From Diprion similis (taxonomy: Eukaryota; Arthropoda; Insecta; Hymenoptera; Diprionidae), in NCBI RefSeq assembly GCF_021155765.1, contig NC_060108.1, positions 21,415,025 through 21,479,024 on the forward strand: DNA of 64,000 nt. Reading direction: 5' to 3'. The notes below the pieces were generated by a model. That model was not told the DNA's origin, did no database searches, and was given only the letters and a program-made list of their open reading frames with translations. How positions within the stretch are numbered: position 1 is the stretch's first letter; each line of letters starts with the position of its first letter. This document shows, piece after piece, positions 26,001 through 38,702 of this stretch. The position numbers were made by a program, and so were the translations under genes.

Positions 26001-29000
26001 GCTGCTGGTCCTACGCTGTTTTTGATGTGTTTTTTGAGTTCCTGGTGGTCCAATTACTCTAGAGATGGTTATACAAATCGATTCCGAGACGAAAAATTTT
26101 CGGCTTCGAAAATGGCCAAAAAAGTAAGGCTAACCCCTTTGGATTTTTGGCGAAAATTTCGACGAGTTTGAAAAAAGCTGCAATCAATTTTCGCATGCCC
26201 TATTCCGACGTAATTTTGCGAGAGAAATCGATTGAGCGCAGTCCCAATACGCTGCGAGCGATAGCTGAAAAGTTACGGCCGAAAAACTCATGATTTTCAT
26301 CGTCATTTCTCTGCTGCTGGTCCTACGCTGTTTTTGATGTGTTTTCTGAGTTCCTGGTGGTCCAATTACTCTAGTGATGGTCATACAAATCGATTCGGAG
26401 ACGACAAATTTTCGGCTCCGAAAATGGCCAAATAAGTAAGGCTAACCCCTTTGGATTTTTGGCGAAAATTTCGACGACTTTGAAAAAAGCTGCAATCAAT
26501 TTTCGCATGCCCTATTCCGACGTAATTTTGCGAGAGAAATCGATTGAGCGCAGTCCCAATACGCTGCGAGCGATAGCTGAAAAGTTACGGCCGAAAAACT
26601 CATGATTTTCATCGTCATTTCTCTGCTGCTGGTCCTACGCTGTTTTTGATGTGTTTTCTGAGTTCCTGGTGGTCCAATTACTCTAGTGATGGTCATACAA
26701 ATCGATTCGGAGACGACAAATTTTCGGCTCCGAAAATGGCCGAAAAAGTAAGGCTAACCCCTTTGGATTTTTGGCGAAAATTTCGACGACTTTGAAAAAA
26801 GCTGCAATCAATTTTCGCATGCCCTATTCCGACGTAATTTTGCGAGAGAAATCGATTGAGCGCAGTCCCAATACGCTGCGAGCGATAGCTGAAAAGTTAC
26901 GGCCGAAAAACTCATGATTTTCATCGTCATTTCTCTGCTGCTGGTCCTACGCTGTTTTTGATGTGTTTTCTGAGTTCCTGGCGGTCCAATTACTCTAGTG
27001 ATGGTCATACAAATCGATTCGTAGACGACAAATTTTCGGCTCCGAAAATGGCCAAAAAAGTAAGGCTAACCCCTTTGGATTTTTGGCGAAAATTTCGACG
27101 AGTTTGAAAAAAGCTGCAATCAATTTTCGCATGCCCTATTCCGACGTAATTTTGCGAGAGAAATCGATTAAGCGCAGTCCCAATACGCTGCGAGCGATAG
27201 CTGAAAAGTTACGGCCGAAAAACTCATGATTTCCATCGTCATTTCTCTGCTGCTGGTCTTACGCTGTTTTTGATGTGTTTTCTGAGTTCCTGGTGGTCCA
27301 ATTACTCTAGTGATGGTCATACAAATCGATTCGGAGACGACAAATTTTCGGCTCCGAAAATGGCCAAAAAAGTAAGGCTAACCCCTTTGGATTTTTGGCG
27401 AAAATTTCGACGACTTTGAAAAAAGCTGCAATCAATTTTCGCATGCCCTATTCCGACGTAATTTTGCGAGAGAAATCGATTAAGCGCAGTCCCAATACGC
27501 TGCGAGCGATAGCTGAAAAGTTACGGCCGAAAAACTCATGATTTCCATCGTCATTTCTCTGCTGCTGGTCTTACGCTGTTTTTGATGTGTTTTCTGAGTT
27601 CCTGGTGGTCCAATTACTCTAGTGATGGTCATACAAATCGATTCGGAGACGACAAATTTTCGGCTCCGAAAATGGCCAAAAAAGTAAGGCTAACCCCTTT
27701 GGATTTTTGGCGAAAATTTCGACGACTTTGAAAAAAGCTGCAATCAATTTTCGCATGCCCTATTCCGACGTAATTTTGCGAGAGAAATCGATTAAGCGCA
27801 GTCCCAATACGCTGCGAGCGATAGCTGAAAAGTTACGGCCGAAAAACTCATGATTTTCATCGTCATTTCTCTGCTGCTGGTCCTACGCTGTTTTTGATGT
27901 GTTTTCTGAGTTCCTGGTGGTCCAATTACTCTAGAGATGGTCATACAAATGGATTCCGAGACGAAAAATTTTCGGCTTCGAAAATGGCCAAAAAAGTAAG
28001 GCTAACCCCTTTGGATTTTTGGCGAAAATTTCGACGAGTTTGAAAAAAGCTGCAATCAATTTTCGCATGCCCTATTCCGACGTAATTTTGCGAGAGAAAT
28101 CGATTGAGCGCAGTCCCAATACGCTGCGAGCGATAGCTGAAAAGTTACGGCCGAAAAACTCATGATTTTCATCGTCATTTCTCTGCTGCTGGTCCTACGC
28201 TGATTTTGATGTGTTTTCTGAGTTCCTGGTGGTCCAATTACTCTAGTGATGGTCATACAAATCGATTCGGAGACGACAAATTTTCGGCTCCGAAAATGGC
28301 CAAAAAAGTAAGGCTAACCCCTTTGGATTTTTGGCGAAAATTTCGACGACTTTGAAAAAAGCTGCAATCAATTTTCGCATGCCCTATTCCGACGTAATTT
28401 TGCGAGAGAAATCGATTGAGCGCAGTCCCAATACGCTGCGAGCGATAGCTGAAAAGTTACGGCCGAAAAACTCATGATTTTCATCGTCATTTCTCAGCTG
28501 CTGGTCCTACGCTGTTTTTGATGTGTTTTCTGAGTTCCTGGTGGTCCAATTACTCTAGAGTTGGTCATACAAATCGATTCCGAGACGAAAAATTTTCGGC
28601 TTCGAAAATGGCCAATAAAGTAAGGCTAACCCCTTTGGATTTTTGGCGAAAATTTCGACGAGTTTGAAAAAAGCTGCAATCAATTTTCGCATGCCCTATT
28701 CCGACGTAATTTTGCGAGAGAAATCGATTGAGCGTAGTCCCAATACGCTGCGAGCGATAGCTGAAAAGTTACGGCCGAAAAACTCATGATTTTCATCGTC
28801 ATTTCTCTGCTGCTGGTCCTACGCTGTTTTTGATATGTTTTCTGAGTTCCTCGTGGTCCAATTACTCTAGAGATGGTCATACAAAGCAATTCTAAGACGA
28901 AAAATTTTCGGCTCCGAAAATGGCCAAAAAAGTAAGGCTAACCCCTTTGGATTTTTGGCGAAAATTTCGACGAGTTTGAAAAAAGCTGCAATCAATTTTC

Positions 29001-30140
29001 GCATGCCCTATTCCGACGTAATTTTGCGAGAGAAATCGATTAAGCGCAGTCCCAATACGCTGCGAGCGATAGCTGAAAAGTTACGGCCGAAAAACTCATG
29101 ATTTTCATCGTCATTTCTCTGCTGCTGGTCCTACGCTGTTTTTGATGTGTTTTCTGAGTTCCTGGTGGTCCAATTACTCTAGAGATGGTCATACAAATCG
29201 ATTCCGGGACGAAAAACTTTCGGCTTCGAAAATGGCCTAAAAAGTAAGGCTAACCCCTTTGGATTTTTGGCGAAAATTTCGACGAGTTTGAAAAAAGCTG
29301 CAATCAATTTTCGCATGCCCTAATCCGACGTAATTTTGCGAGAGAAATCGATTGAGCGTAGTCCCAATACGCTGCGAGCGATAGCTGAAAAGTTACGGCC
29401 GAAAAACTCATGATTTTCATCGTCATTTCTCTGCTGCTGGTCCTACGCTGTTTTTGATGTGTTTTCTGAGTTCCTGGTGGTCCAATTACTCTAGAGATGG
29501 TCATACAAATCGATTCCGGGACGAAAAACTTTCGGCTTCGAAAATGGCCAAAAAAGTAAGGCTAACCCCTTTGGATTTTTGGCGAAAATTTCGACGAGTT
29601 TGAAAAAAGCTGCAATCAATTTTCGCATGCCCTAATCCGACGTAATTTTGCGAGAGAAATCGATTGAGCGTAGTCCCAATACGCTGCGAGCGATAGCTGA
29701 AAAGTTACGGCCGAAAAACTCATGATTTTCATCGTCATTTCTCTGCTGCTGGTCCTACGCTGTTTTTGATATGTTTTCTGAGTTCCTGGTGGTCCAATTA
29801 CTCCAGTGATGGTCATACAAATCGATTCGGAGACGACAAATTTTCGGCTCCGAAAATGGCCAAAAAAGTAAGGCTAACCCCTTTGGATTTTTGGCGAAAA
29901 TTTCGACGAGTTTGAAAAAAGCTGCAATCAATTTTCGCATGCCCTATTCCGACGTAATTTTGCGAGAGAAATCGATTAAGCGCAGTCCCAATACGCTGCG
30001 AGCGATAGCTGAAAAGTTACGGCCGAAAAACTCATGATTTTCATCGTCATTTCTCTGCTGCTGGTCCTACGCTGTTTCTGATGTGTTTTCTGAGTTCCTG
30101 GTGGTCCAATTACTCTAGAGATGGTCATACAAATCGATTC
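23073..30140. repeat. Higher-order repeat: 15-monomer (4,680 bp) spaced duplication
   Basis: Bases 23073-25460 match 27753-30140 at an offset of 4,680 bp (15 monomers), with one mismatch seen near 23,290. Both copies carry the gagttggtcatac, gccaataaag, cctcgtggtcc and ggcctaaaaag variants in the same order. The match ends at 25461 (g) versus 30141 (c). That point is also where the monomer at 25,273 changes haplotype. Confidence 0.87.
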
Positions 30141-33100
30141 CGAGACGAAAAATTTTCAGCTTCGAAAATGGCCAAAAAAGTAAGGCTAACCCCTTTGGAT
30201 TTTTGGTGAATATTTCGACGAGTTTGAAAAAAGCTGCAATCAATTTTCGCATGCCCTATTCCGACGTAATTTTGCGGGAGAAATCGATTGAGCGCAGTCC
30301 CAATACGCTGCGAGCGATAGCTGAAAAGTTACGGCCGAAAAACTCATGATTTTCATCGTCATTTCTCAGCTGCTGGTCCTACGCTGTTTTTGATGTGTTT
30401 TTTGAGTTCCTGGTGGTCCAATTACTCTAGAGATGGTTATACAAATCGATTCCGAGACGAAAAATTTTCGGCTTCGAAAATGGCCAAAAAAGTAAGGCTA
30501 ACCCCTTTGTTTTTTTACGCGAAAATTTCGACGAGTTTGAAAAAAGCTGCAATCAATTTTCGCATGCCCTATTCCGACGTAATTTTGCGAGAGAAATCGA
30601 TTGAGCGCAGTCCCAATACGCTGCGAGCGATAGCTGAAAAGTTACGGCCGAAAAACTCATGATTTTCATCGTCATTTCTCTGCTGCTGGTCCTACGCTGT
30701 TTTTGATATGTTTTCTGAGTTCCTGGTGGTCCAATTACTCTAGTGATGGTCATACAAATCGATTCGGAGACGACAAATTTTCGGCTCCGAAAATGGCCAA
30801 AAAAGTAAGGCTAACCCCTTTGGATTTTTGGCGAAAATTTCGACGAGTTTGAAAAAAGCTGCAATCAATTTTCGCATGCCCTATTCCGACGTAATTTTGC
30901 GAGAGAAATCGATTAAGCGCAGTCCCAATACGCTGCGAGCGATAGCTGAAAAGTTACGGCCGAAAAACTCATGATTTTCATCGTCATTTCTCTGCTGCTG
31001 GTCCTACGCTGTTTCTGATGTGTTTTCTGAGTTCCTGGTGGTCCAATTACTCTAGAGATGGTCATACAAATCGATTCCGAGACGAAAAATTTTCAGCTTC
31101 GAAAATGGCCAAAAAAGTAAGGCTAACCCCTTTGGATTTTTGGTGAATATTTCGACGAGTTTGAAAAAAGCTGCAATCAATTTTCGCATGCCCTATTCCG
31201 ACGTAATTTTGCGGGAGAAATCGATTGAGCGCAGTCCCAATACGCTGCGAGCGATAGCTGAAAAGTTACGGCCGAAAAACTCATGATTTTCATCGTCATT
31301 TCTCAGCTGCTGGTCCTACGCTGTTTTTGATGTGTTTTTTGAGTTCCTGGTGGTCCAATTACTCTAGAGATGGTTATACAAATCGATTCCGAGACGAAAA
31401 ATTTTCGGCTTCGAAAATGGCCAAAAAAGTAAGGCTAACCCCTTTGGATTTTTGGCGAAAATTTCGACGAGTTTGAAAAAAGCTGCAATCAATTTTCGCA
31501 TGCCCTATTCCGACGTAATTTTGCGAGAGAAATCGATTGAGCGCAGTCCCAATACGCTGCGAGCGATAGCTGAAAAGTTACGGCCGAAAAACTCATGATT
31601 TTCATCGTCATTTCTCTGCTGCTGGTCCTACGCTGTTTTTGATGTGTTTTCTGAGTTCCTGGTGGTCCAATTACTCTAGTGATGGTCATACAAATCGATT
31701 CGGAGACGACAAATTTTCGGCTCCGAAAATGGCCAAATAAGTAAGGCTAACCCCTTTGGATTTTTGGCGAAAATTTCGACGACTTTGAAAAAAGCTGCAA
31801 TCAATTTTCGCATGCCCTATTCCGACGTAATTTTGCGAGAGAAATCGATTGAGCGCAGTCCCAATACGCTGCGAGCGATAGCTGAAAAGTTACGGCCGAA
31901 AAACTCATGATTTTCATCGTCATTTCTCTGCTGCTGGTCCTACGCTGTTTTTGATGTGTTTTCTGAGTTCCTGGTGGTCCAATTACTCTAGTGATGGTCA
32001 TACAAATCGATTCGGAGACGACAAATTTTCGGCTCCGAAAATGGCCGAAAAAGTAAGGCTAACCCCTTTGGATTTTTGGCGAAAATTTCGACGACTTTGA
32101 AAAAAGCTGCAATCAATTTTCGCATGCCCTATTCCGACGTAATTTTGCGAGAGAAATCGATTGAGCGCAGTCCCAATACGCTGCGAGCGATAGCTGAAAA
32201 GTTACGGCCGAAAAACTCATGATTTTCATCGTCATTTCTCTGCTGCTGGTCCTACGCTGTTTTTGATGTGTTTTCTGAGTTCCTGGCGGTCCAATTACTC
32301 TAGTGATGGTCATACAAATCGATTCGTAGACGACAAATTTTCGGCTCCGAAAATGGCCAAAAAAGTAAGGCTAACCCCTTTGGATTTTTGGCGAAAATTT
32401 CGACGAGTTTGAAAAAAGCTGCAATCAATTTTCGCATGCCCTATTCCGACGTAATTTTGCGAGAGAAATCGATTAAGCGCAGTCCCAATACGCTGCGAGC
32501 GATAGCTGAAAAGTTACGGCCGAAAAACTCATGATTTCCATCGTCATTTCTCTGCTGCTGGTCTTACGCTGTTTTTGATGTGTTTTCTGAGTTCCTGGTG
32601 GTCCAATTACTCTAGTGATGGTCATACAAATCGATTCGGAGACGACAAATTTTCGGCTCCGAAAATGGCCAAAAAAGTAAGGCTAACCCCTTTGGATTTT
32701 TGGCGAAAATTTCGACGACTTTGAAAAAAGCTGCAATCAATTTTCGCATGCCCTATTCCGACGTAATTTTGCGAGAGAAATCGATTAAGCGCAGTCCCAA
32801 TACGCTGCGAGCGATAGCTGAAAAGTTACGGCCGAAAAACTCATGATTTCCATCGTCATTTCTCTGCTGCTGGTCTTACGCTGTTTTTGATGTGTTTTCT
32901 GAGTTCCTGGTGGTCCAATTACTCTAGTGATGGTCATACAAATCGATTCGGAGACGACAAATTTTCGGCTCCGAAAATGGCCAAAAAAGTAAGGCTAACC
33001 CCTTTGGATTTTTGGCGAAAATTTCGACGACTTTGAAAAAAGCTGCAATCAATTTTCGCATGCCCTATTCCGACGTAATTTTGCGAGAGAAATCGATTAA

Positions 33101-36100
33101 GCGCAGTCCCAATACGCTGCGAGCGATAGCTGAAAAGTTACGGCCGAAAAACTCATGATTTTCATCGTCATTTCTCTGCTGCTGGTCCTACGCTGTTTTT
33201 GATGTGTTTTCTGAGTTCCTGGTGGTCCAATTACTCTAGAGATGGTCATACAAATGGATTCCGAGACGAAAAATTTTCGGCTTCGAAAATGGCCAAAAAA
33301 GTAAGGCTAACCCCTTTGGACTTTTGGCGAAAATTTCGACGAGTTTGAAAAAAGCTGCAATCAATTTTCGCATGCCCTATTCCGACGTAATTTTGCGAGA
33401 GAAATCGATTGAGCGCAGTCCCAATACGCTGCGAGCGATAGCTGAAAAGTTACGGCCGAAAAACTCATGATTTTCATCGTCATTTCTCTGCTGCTGGTCC
33501 TACGCTGATTTTGATGTGTTTTCTGAGTTCCTGGTGGTCCAATTACTCTAGTGATGGTCATACAAATCGATTCGGAGACGACAAATTTTCGGCTCCGAAA
33601 ATGGCGAAAAAAATAAGGCTAACCCCTTTGGATTTTTGGCGAAAATTTCGACGACTTTGAAAAAAGCTGCAATCAATTTTCGCATGCCCTATTCCGACGT
33701 AATTTTGCGAGAGAAATCGATTGAGCGCAGTCCCAATACGCTGCGAGCGATAGCTGAAAAGTTACGGCCGAAAAACTCATGATTTTCGTCGTCATTTCTC
33801 AGCTGCTGGTCCTACGCTGTTTTTGATGTGTTTTCTGAGTTCCTGGTGGTCCAATTACTCTAGAGATGGTCATACAAATCGATTCCGAGACGAAAAATTC
33901 TCGGCTTCGAAAATGTCCAAAAAAGTAAGGCTAACCCCTTCGGATTTTTGGCGAAAATTTCGACGAGTTTGAAAAAAGCTGCAATCAATTTTCTCATGCC
34001 CTATTCCGACGTAATTTTGCAAGAGAAATCGATTGAGCGCAGTCCCAATACGCTGCGAGCGATCGCTGAAAAGTTACGGCCGAAAAACTCATGATTTTCA
34101 TCGTCATTTCTCTGCTGCTGGTCCTACGCTGTTTTTGATGTGTTTTCTGAGTTCCTAGTGGTCCAATTACTCTAGAGATGGTCATACAAAGCAATTCTAA
34201 GACGAAAAATTTTCGGCTTCGAAAATGACCAAAAAAGTAAGGCTAACCCCTTTGGATTTTTGGCGAAAATTTCGACGAGTTTGAAAAAAGCTGCAATCAA
34301 TTTTCGCATGCCCCATTCCGACGTCATTTTGCGAGAGAAATCGATTAAGCGCAGTCCCAATACGCTGCGAGCGATAGCTGAAAAGTTACGGCCGAAAAAC
34401 TCATGATTTCCATCGTCATTTCTCTGCTGCTGGTCCTACGCTGTTTTTGATGTGTTTTCTGAGTTCCTGGTGGTCCAATTACTCTAGTGATGGTCATACA
34501 AATCGATTCGGAGACGACAAATTTTCGGCTCCGAAAATGGCCAAAAAAGTAAGGCTAACCCCTTTGGATTTTTGGCGAAAATTTCGACGACTTTGAAAAA
34601 AGCTGCAATCAATTTTCGCATGCCCTATTCCGACGTAATTTTGCGAGAGAAATCGATTAAGCGCAGTCCCAATACGCTGCGAGCGATAGCTGAAAAGTTA
34701 CGGCCGAAAAACTCATGATTTTCATCGTCATTTCTCTGCTGCTGGTCCTACGCTGTTTTTGATGTGTTTTCTGAGTTCCTGGTGGTCCAATTACTCTAGA
34801 GATGGTCATACAAATGGATTCCGAGACGAAAAATTTTCGGCTTCGAAAATGGCCAAAAAAGTAAGGCTAACCCCTTTGGATTTTTGGCGAAAATTTCGAC
34901 GACTTTGAAAAAAGCTGCAATCAATTTTCGCATGCCCTATTCCGACGTAATTTTGCGAGAGAAATCGATTGAGCGCAGTCCCAATACGCTGCGAGCGATA
35001 GCTGAAAAGTTACGGCCGAAAAACTCATGATTTTCATCGTCATTTCTCAGCTGCTGGTCCTACGCTGTTTTTGATGTGTTTTCTGAGTTCCTGGTGGTCT
35101 AATTACTCTAGAGATGGTCATACAAATCGATTCCGAGACGAAAAATTCTCGGCTTCGAAAATGTCCAAAAAAGTAAGGCTAACCCCTTTGGATTTTTGGC
35201 GAAAATTTCGACGAGTTTGAAAAAAGCTGCAATCAATTTTCTCATGCCCTATTCCGACGTAATTTTGCGAGAGAAATCGATTGAGCGCAGTCCCAATACG
35301 CTGCGAGCGATCGCTGAAAAGTTACGGCCGAAAAACTCATGATTTTCATCGTCATTTCTCTGCTGCTGGTCCTACGCTGATTTTGATGTGTTTTCTGAGT
35401 TCCTGGTGGTCCAATTACTCTAGTGATGGTCATACAAATCGATTCGGAGACGACAAATTTTCGGCTCCGAAAATGGCCAAAAAAGTAAGGCTAACCCCTT
35501 TGGATTTTTGGCGAAAATTTCGACGACTTTGAAAAAAGCTGCAATCAATTTTCGCATGCCCTATTCCGACGTAATTTTGCGAGAGAAATCGATTGAGCGC
35601 AGTCCCAATACGCTGCGAGCGATAGCTGAAAAGTTACGGCCGAAAAACTCATGATTTTCATCGTCATTTCTCAGCTGCTGGTCCTACGCTGTTTTTGATG
35701 TGTTTTCTGAGTTCCTGGTGGTCCAATTACTCTAGAGATGGTCATACAAATCGATTCCGAGACGAAAAATTCTCGGCTTCGATAATGTCCAAAAAAGTAA
35801 GGCTAACCCCTTCGGATTTTTGGCGAAAATTTCGACGAGTTTGAAAAAAGCTGCAATCAATTTTCGCATGCCCTATTCCGACGTAATTTTGCGAGAGAAA
35901 TCGATTGAGCGCAGTCCCAATACGCTGCGAGCGATAGCTGAAAAGTTACGGCCGAAAAACTCATGATTTTCATCGTCATTTCTCTGCTGCTGGTCCTACG
36001 CTGTTTTTGATGTGTTTTCTGAGTTCCTGGCGGTCCAATTACTCTAGTGATGGTCATACAAATCGATTCGGAGACGACGAATTTTCGGCTCCGAAAATGG

Positions 36101-38702
36101 CCAAAAAAGTAAGGCTAACCCCTTTGGATTTTTGGCGAAAATTTCGACGAGTTTGAAAAAAGCTGCAATCAATTTTCGCATGCCCTATTCCGACGTAATT
36201 TTGCGAGAGAAATCGATTAAGCGCAGTCCCAATACGCTGCGAGCGATAGCTGAAAAGTTACGGCCGACAAACTCATGATTTCCATCGTCATTTCTCTGCT
36301 GCTGGTCTTACGCTGTTTTTGATGTGTTTTCTGAGTTCCTGGTGGTCCAATTACTCTAGTGATGGTCATACAAATCGATTCGGAGACGACAAATTTTCGG
36401 CTCCGAAAATGGCCAAAAAAGTAAGGCTAACCCCTTTGGATTTTTGGCGAAAATTTCGACGAGTTTGAAAAAAGCTGCAATCAATTTTCGCATGCCCTAT
36501 TCCGACGTAATTTTGCGAGAGAAATCGATTGAGCGCAGTCCCAATACGCTGCGAGCGATAGCTGAAAAGTTACGGCCGAAAAACTCATGATTTTCATCGT
36601 CATTTCTCTGCTGCTGGTCCTACGCTGATTTTGATGTGTTTTCTGAGTTCCTGGTGGTCCAATTACTCTAGTGATGGTCATACAAATCGATTCGGAGACG
36701 ACAAATTTTCGGCTCCGAAAATGGCCAAAAAAGTAAGGCTAACCCCTTTGGATTTTTGGCGAAAATTTCGACGACTTTGAAAAAAGCTGCAATCAATTTT
36801 CGCATGCCCTATTCCGACGTAATTTTGCGAGAGAAATCGATTGAGCGCAGTCCCAATACGCTGCGAGCGATAGCTGAAAAGTTACGGCCGAAAAACTCAT
36901 GATTTTCATCGTCATTTCTCAGCTGCTGGTCCTACGCTGTTTTTGATGTGTTTTCTGAGTTCCTGGTGGTCCAATTACTCTAGAGTTGGTCATACAAATC
37001 GATTCCGAGACGAAAAATTTTCGGCTTCGAAAATGGCCAATAAAGTAAGGCTAACCCCTTTGGATTTTTGGCGAAAATTTCGACGAGTTTGAAAGAAGCT
37101 GCAATCAATTTTCGCATGCCCTATTCCGACGTAATTTTGCGAGAGAAATCGATTGAGCGTAGTCCCAATACGCTGCGAGCGATAGCTGAAAAGTTACGGC
37201 CGAAAAACTCATGATTTTCATCGTCATTTCTCTGCTGCTGGTCCTACGCTGTTTTTGATATGTTTTCTGAGTTCCTCGTGGTCCAATTACTCTAGAGATG
37301 GTCATACAAAGCAATTCTAAGACGAAAAATTTTCGGCTCCGAAAATGGCCAAAAAAGTAAGGCTAACCCCTTTGGATTTTTGGCGAAAATTTCGACGAGT
37401 TTGAAAAAAGCTGCAATCAATTTTCGCATGCCCTATTCCGACGTAATTTTGCGAGAGAAATCGATTAAGCGCAGTCCCAATACGCTGCGAGCGATAGCTG
37501 AAAAGTTACGGCCGAAAAACTCATGATTTTCATCGTCATTTCTCTGCTGCTGGTCCTACGCTGTTTTTGATGTGTTTTCTGAGTTCCTGGTGGTCCAATT
37601 ACTCTAGAGATGGTCATACAAATCGATTCCGGGACGAAAAACTTTCGGCTTCGAAAATGGCCAAAAAAGTAAGGCTAACCCCTTTGGATTTTTGGCGAAA
37701 ATTTCGACGAGTTTGAAAAAAGCTGCAATCAATTTTCGCATGCCCTAATCCGACGTAATTTTGCGAGAGAAATCGATTGAGCGTAGTCCCAATACGCTGC
37801 GAGCGATAGCTGAAAAGTTACGGCCGAAAAACTCATGATTTTCATCGTCATTTCTCTGCTGCTGGTCCTACGCTGTTTTTGATGTGTTTTCTGAGTTCCT
37901 GGTGGTCCAATTACTCTAGAGATGGTCATACAAATCGATTCCGGGACGAAAAACTTTCGGCTTCGAAAATGGCCAAAAAAGTAAGGCTAACCCCTTCGGA
38001 TTTTTGGCGAAAATTTCGACGAGTTTGAAAAAAGCTGCAATCAATTTTCGCATGCCCTAATCCGACGTAATTTTGCGAGAGAAATCGATTGAGCGTAGTC
38101 CCAATACGCTGCGAGCGATAGCTGAAAAGTTACGGCCGAAAAACTCATAATTTTCATCGTCATTTCTCTGCTGCTGGTCCTACGCTGTTTTTGATATGTT
38201 TTCTGAGTTCCTGGTGGTCCAATTACTCTAGTGATGGTCATACAAATCGATTCGGAGACGACAAATTTTCGGCTCCGAAAATGGCCAAAAAAGTAAGGCT
38301 AACCCCTTTGGATTTTTGGCGAAAATTTCGACGAGTTTGAAAAAAGCTGCAATCAATTTTCGCATGCCCTATTCCGACGTAATTTTGCGAGAGAAATCGA
38401 TTAAGCGCAGTCCCAATACGCTGCGAGCGATAGCTGAAAAGTTACGGCCGAAAAACTCATGATTTTCATCGTCATTTCTCTGCTGCTGGTCCTACGCTGT
38501 TTCTGATGTGTTTTCTGAGTTCCTGGTGGTCCAATTACTCTAGAGATGGTCATACAAATCGATTCCGAGACGAAAAATTTTCAGCTTCGAAAATGGCCAA
38601 AAAAGTAAGGCTAACCCCTTTGGATTTTTGGTGAATATTTCGACGAGTTTGAAAAAAGCTGCAATCAATTTTCGCATGCCCTATTCCGACGTAATTTTGC
38701 GG

